Below are positions 36,248 through 48,998 of a DNA stretch of 64,000 nt, in pieces (position 1 is the first letter of the stretch; each line of letters opens with the position of its first letter). Source of the stretch: Zingiber officinale (taxonomy: Eukaryota > Streptophyta > Magnoliopsida > Zingiberales > Zingiberaceae); assembly GCF_018446385.1 (NCBI RefSeq), contig NC_056001.1, positions 106,742,436 through 106,806,435 on the forward strand, read 5' to 3'. The position numbers were made by a program, and so were the translations under genes. The notes beneath the pieces are model-generated. The model was not told the DNA's origin. It did not search any database and saw only the letters and a list, made by a program, of their open reading frames with translations.

Positions 36248-37782
36248 TCTTATTCCGATCGTTGATTCATGCGAGACGATGTTTTCCGGGTCTGTGCGAT
36301 GATTCTTCTTATCTTCCCTTCTTCTACGACGAATTTCTACATTCTTGCAAGCAATTGAGAGGAATAATTCGCCCACGCGGGTTATCTTCGGAGGACGATT
36401 TACTCCATTATTGAAAGCAGAAATCTGTTTCGGTTGGCTAATCCAGTCCGTTGGTAGTTTCGTTTCAGTGGGGAATCTTGTTCTTGGAAAAAGCAGGATG
36501 AATTATGCCATAATTTGTGATTGTTTTCTTTTTGGAATGTAGTACCACTACCAGTCGGTGGTTCACAGTCTCGCTGTTCAATAATTTCTATTGTTGCCCC
36601 GTGGATTGGCGTAGTTGGTATTGATATTGATGTTTATTTTAATAGATTTTGAATTAAGTTCTCAGCTAGTATAAAATGACTGTGAGCTCCCCATGCAAAT
36701 GATTGTAGGCTATGTTAAATTATCCATGCGATTTATCTGTCGGACCGGATATCCGGAGAGCAGATTTCTTGATCTTTGTTTTTAGATTAAGAGATGGATC
36801 ATTTATAATTATTATAGGATCGTAGTTAGAATTCGATTTTAATTGATTACAATTTTTTCTGGGTTTAACGATCTTTTTATATTACAATTTAGTTCGAAGA
36901 GGATGATAAGAGGTTGTTCGGAGGCCATCGATGGTGAACAAATGATTAGGTTATTGGATATTGAGCGGGGATAGTTTTTTAGTGATCTTTGATCGTCTTG
37001 TCTAAATCAAATTATAATCCGGAGGAGACGGTGGATTAAAAAAAATGATAATTAATTATGTTCAAATCACAGTCGTAATTAGAAATGAGATCCTCCGCTC
37101 TCTCGGATATATGCTCCATTAATTTAATACTTTGGTTCCTCAATTTTTTACAGCATGTAATATTATGCAAATGTATTGTAATCAACCTTGACGAGAGCAT
37201 CCACAATAGCTTAGGATATTTCTCTCAAATATTTATGGATCTCATTTCTACATCATTTTTTAAATATTCCACTATTTAAATATCTCAACTTTCATAATAA
37301 AATATCCCACCAATTTTAAGTGGAGCCCATCATATTCAATTAAAAAAAACAAAAAGTAGTAGCAACACACTTTTTGTGGGCCCCACATGAGGAAATCACC
37401 GGGCACATATGTGTGCCCGGTGATTTCCATTAATCCCTCAAATATCCCTCACAATGGGGGATATTTGAGAGGGGGGATATTTGAAAAAATATCCTTTCCA
37501 AATATTCCTCATTGAAGATGCTCTGATTACATCAATGGCCTTGTCACCTTTTTTTTCTTGACCGATGCGACTATAAACAGTAAAAGGACGTTTATTATTC
37601 AATTGTAATAAATTGAAGGACACTTCAAATTATTATTTTTCGAAAATATATTTATTTTCATAACAATTTACGTAATAATAATAATTATAACATAAAATTT
37701 GATTATTTCATTTTTGTGAGAATTATTATTATATTAAAATATTTTTTTAGAAATTTAATCAAATTTATTTAAATATTAATCA
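36248..37782. other. TAXIMIN 3' UTR and repeat-bearing intergenic DNA
   Basis: About 36820-37095 resembles a diverged member of the 35193 foldback family (AAATTATAATCCGGAGGAGACGG and ATCACAGTCGTAATTAGAAA match its right arm). No gene is recognised in the rest, and 37620-37780 is AT-rich. Confidence 0.5.
37193..37525. mobile_element. MITE with 15-bp inverted ends and a strong internal palindrome
   Basis: Ends GAGAGCATCCACAAT (37193-37207) and ATTGAAGATGCTCTG (37511-37525) are inverted repeats with a few mismatches. The centre holds a 38-bp palindrome, arms of 17 bases at 37391-37407 and 37412-37428 (GGAAATCACCGGGCACA) with a 4-base loop. Confidence 0.8.
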
Positions 37783-38704
37783 TGTCTGAGAGCTGAGTCA
37801 ATGGACGTTGGGGATGTGACGCTTTTGTTGACTGGTTGAGGACTCTGAAGACAAAAGTCTCCTGCTGGTGTGGACCTGCAAACACAACGTCGAGCGGGGG
37901 AGGGGTTCTCCGGCGACGGCCCTCCGACGCTCAAGTAAGATCTCCGACGAAAAAAGATTAGAGCAAAGAAGAAACGAGAACTGTAACTACAGTATATATG
38001 TGAGCGTACCTCCGCCGAAGTCTAGGGGGTCTTATATAAGGCTCCCCAGAGGCGCGTGCACGCTCCTCGAAGCGCGCACATGATCCCCGAGACGTGCACG
38101 CTCCTTAAAGCATACCCGGAATGGGTGTGTCAGAAAAATGTGTCTAACGTCATACCTTAGTAGCACAAACATATATCTGACGTGACAGTGGAAGTTTCCC
38201 CCGTACGATTCCCTGTCTAACCATGCCACCGACCATGCCTCTTGTCGGCGGCACTGGTTCCTAGGAAGATATCACCAACTGCTCCCTTTGTCCTTTACCG
38301 GGCCGAGCGTAGGAACCACTCGGCTAACGCCTTTCCCTGGCCGAGCGAAGGAACCGCTCGGCTAACGCCCTCCAGGCGACACCAAGGTCGGACCGACTCG
38401 GATGTCCGCTCGGCCGATGATTTGATGTCCGACTCTGTCTTGTCGAGCGAGGGAGCCTTAACTGTCGGGTTGTTGTCGTGTTCCTAGGTAGCCTAGCGGG
38501 ATGTCTGCTTGGCCTTCGTCTCTTCCCACTCTGCCTTATGAGCGTCGGAAACTCAGTGCCCGGTCGAGATGTCGGGTCTGTTATTCTTCCTGCCGCTTGG
38601 GAAGGTATCTCGCCTGATCGGTCCCCTACCCTGGGTGTTGACCACTTTGACTTCTGACCATTTTGACTTCCTATCATGCGGACCTCATTTACCACCGGAT
38701 TACA
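37783..38704 (-). repeat. 3' LTR of the Tat-lineage element
   Basis: Begins (plus-strand reading) TGTCTGAGAGCTGAGTC and ends ACCGGATTACA. It matches 60823-61659 except for one larger indel and scattered changes. Confidence 0.9.
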
Positions 38705-39450
38705 TGCCTCCTCCTCAAGTCTAGTCGAAGGAGGCTGCAAGTCCGACTGACTGGACAAGTAGTCTAGTGGACGGCTGGCTGGTCGGCTAATAGATGAGTG
38801 GGATCCCGCACGGCTACCGTATGACTGATCTTTCTCCTCGGTCGGTGCTTCGTGCCTTTGTACTTGGATATTTTGGATACTTTTCCTCACCGCTTCCGAA
38901 GGGGCGCGAGCCGGCCGGATAATGTTGACGTTGTCCGCATCTCCTCATGATGTGCGCAAATCACCTCCATTAAGGCCGAGCACACGCTCATTAAATGCTA
39001 CCCTGTGGGAGGACACCACGTGTCATTGGCGTAGTCACCGCACGTTCGAGGTGACAGCTACTGATGTGACGTTTGACGGTTCGAATTCGACGGTCGGATG
39101 TGCACTCCGATTCTCGTGGCCTAGATCACACGGCTCCGTTCAGCCGTACCCTATCTTTATAAAGCCGCCTCGCCGACTCCTGCTTCATCGCTGTTGTTTT
39201 CATGTTCGTGTGTTCCGGCGATTGTCCGCGTTCAGTGCCCCGGCGATTCCCGACTTTCTCCTCTGGCGCTCCATTTTCCTATAAGCTTTGCCTTCTGTTC
39301 CTTCGTCTTCTCTTCTGGCCTTTACTGTTTTCCGGTGTTCCATCGTTCTATTTAGCGAACCCCTTGTCGATCCTGCTCCGTTTTTCCGGCAATCCCCTTA
39401 GCGAATCCTTCTGCTTCTTTGTTTTCTGACTATGGCCAGTTCCTCTCAGC

Positions 39451-39957
39451 TAGGGGTGTAAATGAACCAAGCCGCCCGTGAGCTATTCGAAGCTCGATTC
39501 GATAAAAACTCGTTTGAGCTCGTTTAATGAGGCTCGTTAAGATAAACAAACCAAGCTCAAGCTTCGCAATACTCGGCTCGTTAGCTCGTGAACACGTTTG
39601 TTAAGCTCATGAACCAACTTTTAAATTTAAAAAATAATAATTTTGATATTAAATTTATAGATTTTACACTCTACTTATGAAAAAATATAGACAAATATAT
39701 TAAATTTATTTATTATAATGAAATTATAAATTTTAGTAAGAATATTATAATTTTATCTAAATATATAATTTAATTTTTAATGAATATTTGGATTTATAAT
39801 TTATACTTATTAAGCTCGTTTAGGCTCGATAAAAGCTCGAATAAGCTCGTGAGCCATGAATATATTCGTTAAATAAAGCTCGAGCTCGGCTCGATTATAA
39901 ACGAGCCAAGTTCAAACATTTAAAAGTTCGGCTCAGCTCGGCTCGATTACACCCCTA
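39451..39957. mobile_element. hAT-type MITE, GCTCG-rich
   Basis: Ends TAGGGGTGTAAATGA (39451) and TACACCCCTA (39948-39957) are terminal inverted repeats. Flanks CTCTCAGC (39443-39450) and CTCCCAGC (39958-39965) are an 8-bp target duplication with one change, as expected for hAT. The body is full of GCTCG/CGAGC motifs and otherwise AT-rich, with no frame. Confidence 0.88.
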
Positions 39958-41294
39958 CTCCCAGCCAGTCGACCCCCGCCCCTGGTCTCTGGTATACCAC
40001 CATGGAGACCAGGTTTGATGCGGGTGATGTGTCACACCTTATTAACGCTTTTGACATCCCGCCCGACCACGAGATTGTCCTGGTCGGACCGTCCGATCGG
40101 CCACACCACCCGTCGACCGACACTATCTGTTTCTTCCGAGACCAGTTCGTGGTCGAGCTCCGGTTTCCCATTTATCCATTCATAATCGAAGTTTGTAATT
40201 TTTTTCGAATCTCGCTCGCCCAGCTCGTCCCCAACTCCTTCCGCCTGTTGTGCGGTGTGGTGGTGTTGTTCCGCGTGCACAACATCCCACTGACCCCTCA
40301 GGTCTTCCACTACATCTACCACCCCAAACAATCCGAGTTGGGCACCTATCTGTTTCAATCTCGTATTGGCCTGGTTTTCTTCAACAAGATGCCCTCCTCC
40401 AACAAACACTGGAAGGAGTACTTTTTTTTATTTAAGACTCCCCGAGCGGCCCCACTTCTGAACTCAATGGCAGACTGCCCTGCCACCCCCGCCCGAGCTG
40501 AAGAGGTGCAAGACTCAACCGGATTACCTCCACGTCACTAATATGTTGGTCGGGCCGAAGTTCAACATTCACAAGTTGTTACCAGAAGGCGTGATGTACA
40601 TGTTCAGGCTAAGTCCGAGCCGAGTGAAGCTCCCGAGCAACCTAGGTATGGAATTTCTCAATTTTCTTCCTTTGAGTCTAACTGATTTTGTTCTTCTCTT
40701 GCAGCCGACATCATGATGCGTGCCCGAGCAGCTGGTATAATGAAGACTAAGTAGGTCGAGATCGAAGCAGCTGCTGCTAAGGAGATGAAGCGGTTCGGCT
40801 TGACTCCGGTCGGCTCGCAAGAGGGCACAACTGGGGAAACTACAGTTGCGGGTGACAGGACCGCTGAAAGGACACCCAATGTAGGAGGGGCGATCGAACC
40901 AGGCTTGGTTCGCGACACCCCACCCGTCATTCCTGCTAAGGGATCGGGGTCCTCGGGCGAAGAAGTACCGCTCTCCCGCAAGAGGCGCTGAACGGAGGCG
41001 TCATCCCGATCTGCTACTTCAACCGTCCAAACTTCTGCGGGGGGAGGCGTCCCGTCCCCAGCCCTCGCAACAGTGGAGGCTACTTCCTCCGATCGGACTC
41101 CATCCATGGCTGAGCTACAGGAGCCGCTCTCCGTTCAACCAATCACCTCCCTTCCTCCGGCTAGACAGAAGATAACCTGATCAGCCATTCTTCTAGTATG
41201 CTCTGCCTAAGCCTCCGATCCTTCTGCCTCTACCCAATCGGCACCAGGCGAAAGACGATCCATCACCGCCACCCTTTGCCTACCGATTGAGGAT

Positions 41295-44200
41295 CTTCTC
41301 ACGCCGAGCGACCAGCCCAGCTCTCCCCAGCATCAAGTCTACATTCGGGGTCGGCTCGCCCACGTCTGGGAGGAGGTGAGGGTGCGAGCGGCCATGAAGC
41401 CCCCGGGTGCGCTGGCCGACAACCATTTGGAGATGTCCACCGAGGTTAGTATTTGCGTTAGTTCATAAGTCACCTCCGCTCGGCACTAATTTTTGCTTGC
41501 AGTACTGGGTGGAGAATATCGTCATGTGCCAGCGGCTGCCCCAAGTGGAAGATGAGCTGAAGAGGCACAAAATTTCTGGAGAAGCCTCTTCCCAGGGACT
41601 GTCATCCGCTCGTCTGAAGGCTGAGCTGGAGTTGGTTGCTACTCGGAAAGCCTATAGGTTCCACTGTACAAAAATTTTGTACAAAGATCTGAACTTTTTC
41701 CTAGCTACCATGTGTTCTTTTAAATTAAATTTTGGATCTCCTGCGGAACTTAACACGTTTGATCCAAAACTTAATCTATTTGTTCTTTTAGGTTTTGACT
41801 TGGATCTCCTGCGGAACTTAACACGTTCGACCCAAGTCTCCTTAAGTTATTAATTCCATTAAATATTAATTTCCATAAAAGGTTCCCAGTACTGACGTGG
41901 CGAGGCACATGGCCTTCTTGGATATGGGAGCAACCACCACCGACTAGACAAAACCTTTAATAGAAAGCTAATATTTAATTTCCTAAAATAACTTTAGGTT
42001 AACCAAAGAGAACAATCAAATCACAAGGAAAAGAAAGAAACAAAAGAACACAACTTCGAAAAAACATATTCGAAATACTAGAACGTAAGCCTCTTGTATT
42101 TGGTATTATTTCCATAAATAACTAGCATGATGCGGAAATAGAAATTACTAGTTATACTTTGTAGAAAAAACCTCTTGATCTTCTACCGTATTCCTCTTCT
42201 AACCTCGGACGTTGTGTGGGCAACGATCTTCCAAGATGAGAAACCACAAACCACCTTCTTCTCCTCCAAGCAAGGTTCGGCCACAAAAGACAAGCTTCAC
42301 CAAGGCGCAAAACCAAAATACTAACCAAGCTCCAAGAGAAGCGAGCGTTATCCCCTACTTCTTCTTCTTCTCCGAGTAGTATCCGCCACCACAAGAACTC
42401 CAAGGGAGAGGGAGAGGTTCGGCCACCACAAGAGGAAGAGAAGGAGATGATGGCCGGCCACACCAAGGAACAAAAGAGGGAGAGGAATAATAGATGTTGT
42501 ATCTTGTGAAGGCACCCTCACCCCTTCTTTTATATTCCTTGGCCTAGGTAAATTAGGAAATTTAATTACAATAAATTTTCCTTAATTTCCTTGACATGAT
42601 TTAATTGAGAAAAATAAAATAATATTTCCCCAATTAAACAATGATGGTCGGCCAAATCAATAGGAAGCAAATTGGACAAGTTTCAATCAACAATTAAAAC
42701 TTTCCTTATTTGTTTCCGGAAATTTTAAAAAATAAAATTTCTCTTTAAAATCTCTTCATGGTTAATAAAAGGAAATATCTATAATTTTAATTTTATTAAC
42801 ATGTGAATAATTTTAAAGAGAAAATAAAACATCTCTCCAATCTACAAATAAGGAAAGAGATCTAATCTCTTTCTTTAATCTTTTGTAAATCTTTTACAAG
42901 AGAGATATTTTAATTTTAATTCTCTTTTAAATTAAATCTTCCACATAATAATAAACATTAAAATTAAATTTTCTTTTAATTAATTATGGCCGGCCCTACT
43001 AGCTTGGGTTCAAGCTAGGGCCGACCACCTTAAACCCAAGCTTAGGCCGGCCCTAGCTTGGTTCCCAAGCTAGCTTGGCCGGCCCCCTTTAGGTGGGTAT
43101 AGAAGGTGGGTATATGTGGGTATAGTACTCTATAAATAAGAGGCTACGATAGGGACCGAGAGGAGGAATTGGTTTTGGTCTCCCGATAAAATTAAGCATC
43201 CCATGTTCGCCCAACACACAACTTAATTTTATCAATGATAATTCATTCCACTAGAGAACTATCATTGAACTACCGCACCAATCCCAAATTACATTTTGGG
43301 CTCCTTCTTATTATGAGTGTGTTAGTCTCCTGTTTAAGATATCGAATGTCCACTAATTAAGTGAGTTACCGACAACTCATTTAATTAATATCTAAGTCCA
43401 AGAGTAGTACCACTCAACCTTATTATCATGTCGGACTAAGTCCACCTGCAGGGTTTAACATGACAATCTTTATGAGCTCCTCTTGAGGACATTATCAACC
43501 TAGTATCACTAGGACACAGTTTCCTTCTATAATCAACAACACACACTATGAGTGATACCATTTCCCAATTTATCGGGTTTATTGATTCATCGAACTAAAT
43601 CTCACCCATTGATAAATTAAAGAAATAAATATCAAACATATGTGCTTGTTATTATATTAGGATTAAGAGCACATACTTCCATAATAACTGAGATCTTTGT
43701 TCCTTTATAAAGTCAGTATAAAAGGAACGACCTCAGATGGTCCTACTCAATACACTCTGAGTGTACTAGTGTAATTATATAGTCAAGATAAACTAATACC
43801 TAATTACACTACGACCTTCTAATGGTTTGTTCCTTTCCATTCTGGTCGTGAGCTACTGTTTATAATTTATAAGGTACTGATAACATTATCTTCTGTATGT
43901 GACACCACATACTATGTTATCTACAATATAAATTAAATGAACAACTACAAACAAATGTAGATAATTAGACCAAATGTGATTCTTTATTCATAATGAATGT
44001 TTACAAAGCTTAGGCTTTCAGTATACACTCCAACACTTCTCACGCCGAGCGACCAGCCCAGCTCTCCCCAGCATCAAGTCTACATTCGGGGTCAGCTCGC
44101 CCACGTCTGGGAGGAGGTGAGGGTGCGAGCGGCCATGAAGCCCCCGGGTGCGCTGGCCGACAACCATTTGGAGATGTCCACCGAGGTTAGTATTTGCGTT

Positions 44201-44372
44201 AGTTCATAAGTCACCTCCGCTCGGCACTAATTTTTGCTTGCAGTACTGGGTGGAGAATATCGTCATGTGCCAGCGGCTGCCCCAAGTGGAAGATGAGCTG
44301 AAGAGGCACAAAATTTCTGGAGAAGCCTCTTCCCAGGGACTGTCATCCGCTCGTCTGAAGGCTGAGCTGGAG
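41295..44372 (-). mobile_element. Copia solo-LTR-like insertion between 337-bp direct repeats
   Basis: The segment 41633-44035 (about 2.4 kb) begins on the minus strand with TGTTGGAGTGTATACTGAAA and ends AGTAGCAACCA, the ends of a Copia LTR. No interior retrotransposon sequence is seen, so it is LTR only. It is bordered by two near-identical 337-bp copies of Tat-element sequence (41295-41631 and 44036-44372), far longer than a normal 5-bp duplication. Confidence 0.8.
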
Positions 44373-45108
44373 AAGGTCCAACGACTTCTCACTGAGGAGC
44401 AGCAGAAGTCGGCCGAGCAAGCCAGCAGGCTAGGCCAAATTGAGGCACAATTGAAGACTTATGATAGGAAACTTGATCTGGCCTCCACGAGGAAACAAAG
44501 AGTCATCGCCGATCTGGAAGAAAAGAACAAGGAGGCTCGACAGTTGCCCGAGGATCTGAAGAAAGCAAAAGACTCCCTGTCTACCGAGCGGGAGAGTCGA
44601 TCGGCTAAGGAGGCTGAACTTCAAGGCCAAGTGAAGCGCCTTGAAGAGGAATTAGAGGCTCCGCCCACCGCTCTGAAAAACCTATCAAGAGGCCGAGCCA
44701 GGTCGCTTTGCTGTCCTGAAACAACAGTACCTCCGCTCAGAACCATTCTTGGAGAAGGCGACCACCTGGATTATCCACTCGTTCGAGTTGGCGATCTACA
44801 CCACGCTCGTCCAGCTGAAGGCGAACGGTCATCTCCCTGAAGCTTTCTCCGATAGGGATGTCAACTGAGTCTAGCTTCTCGAGGCTATTCCCGATGAGGC
44901 CTTTGACTGTATTGAGTGAGCGAGGGGGCGCTAGAGTGTTTTTTATAAGCCTTAACTATATTCCTGCCGTTCGGCAGCGTCTATCAATGAAATCTTTTTG
45001 CGTCTTTTTCATATGTTGTTTGTTTGCTAAGTATTTGGTCGCGCAATTCCGATCGGATATGGCGCCCATACTTATTATTGAAATATTCGCGTAGGATCAT
45101 ACTTCCGA

Positions 45109-45530
45109 GGTTTATAGTCACCGCTCGACTTCAGTTTTAGCGTCTCTGCTAGACGATTTTCTAAGGTCGGGGTTTAACGTCGCCGCTCGATGGTCTTCAA
45201 GACAGAGTTTTTATAGTTGTCGCTTCGATCTAGGGTTTAATGTCGTCGCTCGACGGTCTTCAAGGCGGGATTTTTATAGTCGCCGCTCCGACTCTAGGGT
45301 TTAACGTCGCCGCTCGAGGGTCTTCAAAGCGGGGTTTTATAGTCGCCGCTCTGACTCTAGAGTTTAACGTCGCCGCTCGACGATCTTCAAGGCGGAGTTT
45401 TTATAGTCGCCGCTTCGACTCTAGGGTTTAACGTCGCCGCTCGATGGTCTTCAAGGCGGGGTTTTTATAGTCGCCGCTCCGACTCTAGGATTTAACGTCG
45501 CCGCTCGATGGTCTTCAAGGCGAGTTGACC
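45109..45530. repeat. about 63-bp tandem repeat, roughly six units
   Basis: The unit with GTTTAACGTCGCCGCTCGA starts near 45173, 45235, 45298, 45361, 45424 and 45487; the first and last units are more diverged. It lies in the non-coding part of the Tat element between the extra ORF region and the integrase end. Tandem arrays in this position are typical of Tat/Ogre elements. Confidence 0.92.
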
Positions 45531-45856
45531 GTTCAGCGGTAACTTTGTAATCCTTGCTTTAGATTCTAATCCTGCAACCGAAGGACGTAGAAAAATGAAG
45601 ATTACATGGTATTAGTTACATCAGCGCACCTTTCACCCAGCTCGGTATGGCTGGAGGTGGTTTGCACTCCATGGACGCTCTAGCCTTCGTCCGTCCTCGT
45701 CCTCTAGGTAATAAGCACCCGACCGGAGCTTTCCCACGACCTTGAAGGGTCCGGCCCAAGGAGCCTCCAGCTTGGTGACATCCTCGACTGGCTTCATCTT
45801 CTTCCATACAAAGTTGCCGACATGAAAACACTACAAGAAAAAAGCTAAACAACAAC

Positions 45857-46220
45857 GCTTTTTTGGCGTTGTCGTATGTACTTAAAAGTGATGTTGTAGA
45901 AAGTCATATCAAAGACAACGCTTTAAAAGCGTTGTGGTTGGTCACAAAGACAACGCTTTTTAAGCGTTGTCTTTTCGTTCTTAAAAAGCGTTGTTATAGA
46001 TGCTGTTGTAAAAATGCACATATCAAAGACAACGCTTTAAAAGCGTTGTGGTTGGTCACAAAGACAACACTTTTTAAGCGTTGTCTATTCGTTCTTAAAA
46101 AGCGTTGTTAAAGATGCTGTTGTAAAAATGCACATATTAAAGACAACGCTTTAAAAGCGTTGTGGTTGGTCTCAAAGACATTATTTTTTAAGCGTTGTCT
46201 TTTATTACTTAAAAACGTTG
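45857..46220. repeat. CACTA left subterminal palindromic array
   Basis: Three units of about 115 bp start with ATCAAAGACAACGCTTT (45907, 46022) and ATTAAAGACAACGCTTT (46137). Each contains the palindromes ACAACGCTTTAAAAGCGTTGT and ACAACGCTTTTTAAGCGTTGT. Such motifs serve as binding sites for the TNPA-type protein in CACTA elements. Confidence 0.9.
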
Positions 46221-46469
46221 TCTTTTTAAATTTATAAAAAATAGTGTTTTTCTTAATTAAATAGCAAAAATTATAAAAAATACTCAAAATTTACATATAA
46301 TTGAATATCCACAACCACAATCATTTTTATAATAAGACTATTTAACAAATAAATAAAACTTTATATTATACAAACAAAATGTATACATATTGATCCACAA
46401 ATTAAATTTGTATCATACAAGTTATCCTTAACTTCATGACAATAATTTTTCAAACACACAAGTTTTACA

Positions 46470-46605
46470 AAACCTCATCATTGACTAACCACTGTTGTTG
46501 GTGTCCATCGCATGGAATTGCTTCTTTAAGTCCAGCAATCTCTTCTTCTGAAAGGCTTTCAGCTATCACTCTTAGAGCCATCTTCTTCAACTTGTCATCA
46601 TCACA
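46470..46605 (-). pseudogene. captured calcium-dependent protein kinase (CDPK) fragment
   Basis: The minus strand reads DDDKLKKMALRVIAESLSEE and EEIAGLK, the junction/autoinhibitory segment and first EF-hand entry of plant CDPKs. After a one-base frame change the reading continues as FHAMDTNNSG, the start of the EF-hand 1 loop. Only about 45 codons are present, without a kinase domain, so it is a fragment of a host gene captured inside the CACTA. Confidence 0.85.
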
Positions 46606-46959
46606 CCTGGGGTTGTAGGCAATCAAGAAATTTTGTATGAAAACTTTCATACATGTAAATCTCGTACTAAATAATATGTCAATGTTATATATACATGTAA
46701 TTCATACCGTAAGTGTGTTTATATCGTAACTGACAAGTTTTCTTTAGGGCCAACTTCTACTCAAGCTCTTTAAACACTGCATCAAAATAAAAAAATTGGC
46801 ATTAGTTCTGTGCTAAATGAAAATCATATTTAGAGGAAAAAGCGGGAGTGCTGTAGATGGATATGTTAACCAAGCATATTAATGTTTGACCTGTCTTTAC
46901 AAGTTCTAAGCATATATATTAACCAAGCATATAACCTAAGAGGAATAAGTTACAAAATG

Positions 46960-47566
46960 CTACTTGATGTTTGACCTGTCTTTATTGGATTTTGCGGCCC
47001 CGGTCTTCTTGTAGTCAGGCACAATGCAATACTTGATGTTGACTCTACCTTTGCAGTTGTTTCGGCTTGAGGAGTGGCAAAGAATGGTGGAGTAGAGGAT
47101 GGATTTCAGGTATTCATCCGTGCCATCGAGGAAATGACTCCAGTAGGTGACTAGCATGTTGACCAGGGCATGCTTGGAGAAGATGACTTGTTTCAGAAGC
47201 CTTTTAGATCAAAGATACGAAGTGCATTGTTATAAAACTAGATGCACGAACACTTGCTTATACGGTTCTTGAAATAAAATACATTCGTAACCGTCACTAG
47301 CCCAAGCTCAATAAGGAAAATTCACGGTAAATGTGCATAGTATACCTCAGATACTGCAGATGATAGGGAAGGCCAGAAGACAGTTTGACGCAAATATTGA
47401 GATTGCCCAAGCCAATCCATGGTACTAATCCTGACAGCTCCTCCAAATCGCACTGACTTGATTGTGTCCACCCATCCTTGTTCATCAGCTTGGAACCTTT
47501 GAAATGAAAGTCTGCATTGGGTACATGGAAAAAACAACAAAAGGGAGGATAAATGATAGCCACCAA
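46960..47566 (-). other. unidentified exon-like segments inside the CACTA
   Basis: Two open minus-strand stretches look coding in composition: about 46960-47205 (FSKHALVNMLVTYWSHFLDG and RVNIKYCIVPDYKK) and about 47340-47540 (KLMNKDGWTQSSQCDLEELS, then GLVPWIGLGNLNICVKL). They may be further captured host exons. I cannot name the source gene. Confidence 0.4.
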
Positions 47567-48998
47567 CCTAATTGTTCACAAATATCTGTATAAGTTATTA
47601 AGGGTGTTCATAGAAGTTGATCCTTTAGCCGTGTCTGTTAGATGGTCAAATCTAGGCGCCAACTCAAAAATGTTGGCGTCCAAGTGTTAGTGTTCAACTA
47701 CTTCTGATTTTCTTCATCTTTGAATTGTTAAATACATAGGGTATTTATAGGGAATACTCAAGATGTATCTAAATAAATACATGAACCAATATTAAATGAC
47801 ATACATTCATCATCCGAAGAGTCATTCATGAATCCTCCAATATTCATGCTCCAGATGACCATACATTAGATTATAAGTCCAATTAATTTGATTGCAAGGT
47901 TGTAAACAGTCCTTGAGGGCTATTGATAGTGATTCCAGTACGTACTGGAAAATAATGGAACAAACCTATGAAACAGCTATCAAGGGATTCACTTCAACTT
48001 CCCTAAACCAAAGAAGAAACAGATGGATTACAAAAGAAAACAATTTGCACCATCAAACTGAAACTTATAATAAGCCTTAATAAATTAATGAAAAAAGAAT
48101 TGTTTAGAAGTTCACTGAGAAACATATGAAAATACAACAAATGCAACTGCAAAAAAAAAATAAAAAACTAGTATCCAATTAACTTTTTTTATACTTTCGG
48201 ATCAAAAGGTCAAATTTATATACTTTGGTTCATGTTCAAGCAAGAGGATAACAATCTCATCGACAGTTAGTATTTCCTTTTAATATAGAACACTAAAAGA
48301 AGGAATATCAATGATGAAACAAACTGAAAATGCGAGCTACTGAGGCGTGAGCAATCTGCTTGAACAAGGTAATCATGCAGCGTTGGAACTCTGTCGTGAG
48401 CATCAAAGACCAAATATTACCAAATATTAAGATCACTGACAAACCAAATAATACCTTATTTTTAACAGCTATCTAGAGGATCTGGCTTTTTGACTTGAAG
48501 TTGGTTCAAAGAAGACAAATCAAATATACAAATACTAAGATGAAAGCATAATGAAGTAGTTAACTTTTTCTACTTTACCTGATTATAAGATCTACAGCTT
48601 CTTGCTCAATATTTTGCTGCAAGAGTAATTATTAGAAAAACAAACCCAATAGTGGAACAAAAGCTAGATAAAGAAACTAGATAATTTACACTGACAGAAC
48701 TTTACAGAATAACATATAATACAGTGCTTTGTACTTGCATATTAATCCAGAAAACATCCTTTCACCTAAGTGACAATTTTTCCAAAACATCATCATTCAC
48801 AAAACATCATCATTCACTAAAAATTTTCACAAGTTTTTAAACTTCAGTGACAACTTTTCTTTGGGGTCAATTGCTCAAGGTCGATCTGGTAACTATGCAC
48901 TGCATCAAAAAAATTGGCATTAACTATGATTCCACCAAAAAAAACCACCATTCCATGAACTTAAATCTAAATAGAATTATGGCAACTATCATTCCATA
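47567..48998. other. CACTA interior without recognised genes
   Basis: AT-rich sequence with short frames only; probably introns or the 3' region of the minus-strand transposon gene. Confidence 0.4.

Larger units (their letters stand above)
39140..44900 (+). other. antisense extra ORF region of the Tat-lineage element
   Basis: On the plus strand, opposite to gag-pol, TCTTTATAAAGCCGCC (about 39153-39168) looks like a TATA box. The region from about 40002 encodes a 'putative gypsy-type transposon' domain (DICFFRDQFV-like, LAQLVPNSFRLLCGVVVLF) and, near 44150-44840, a Lys/Glu/Arg-rich coiled-coil segment. Additional ORFs of this kind, in either orientation, are known in the Tat lineage. It is broken and is interrupted by a Copia LTR and an hAT MITE. 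The function is unknown. Confidence 0.75.

Noticed and set aside
41295-44372. 337-bp repeats as the target-site duplication of the Copia LTR
   Set aside because: Integration in this family makes about 5 bp, so the long repeats need another cause.
45109-45530. CRISPR-like array
   Set aside because: Units are head-to-tail with no distinct spacers, in a plant retrotransposon.
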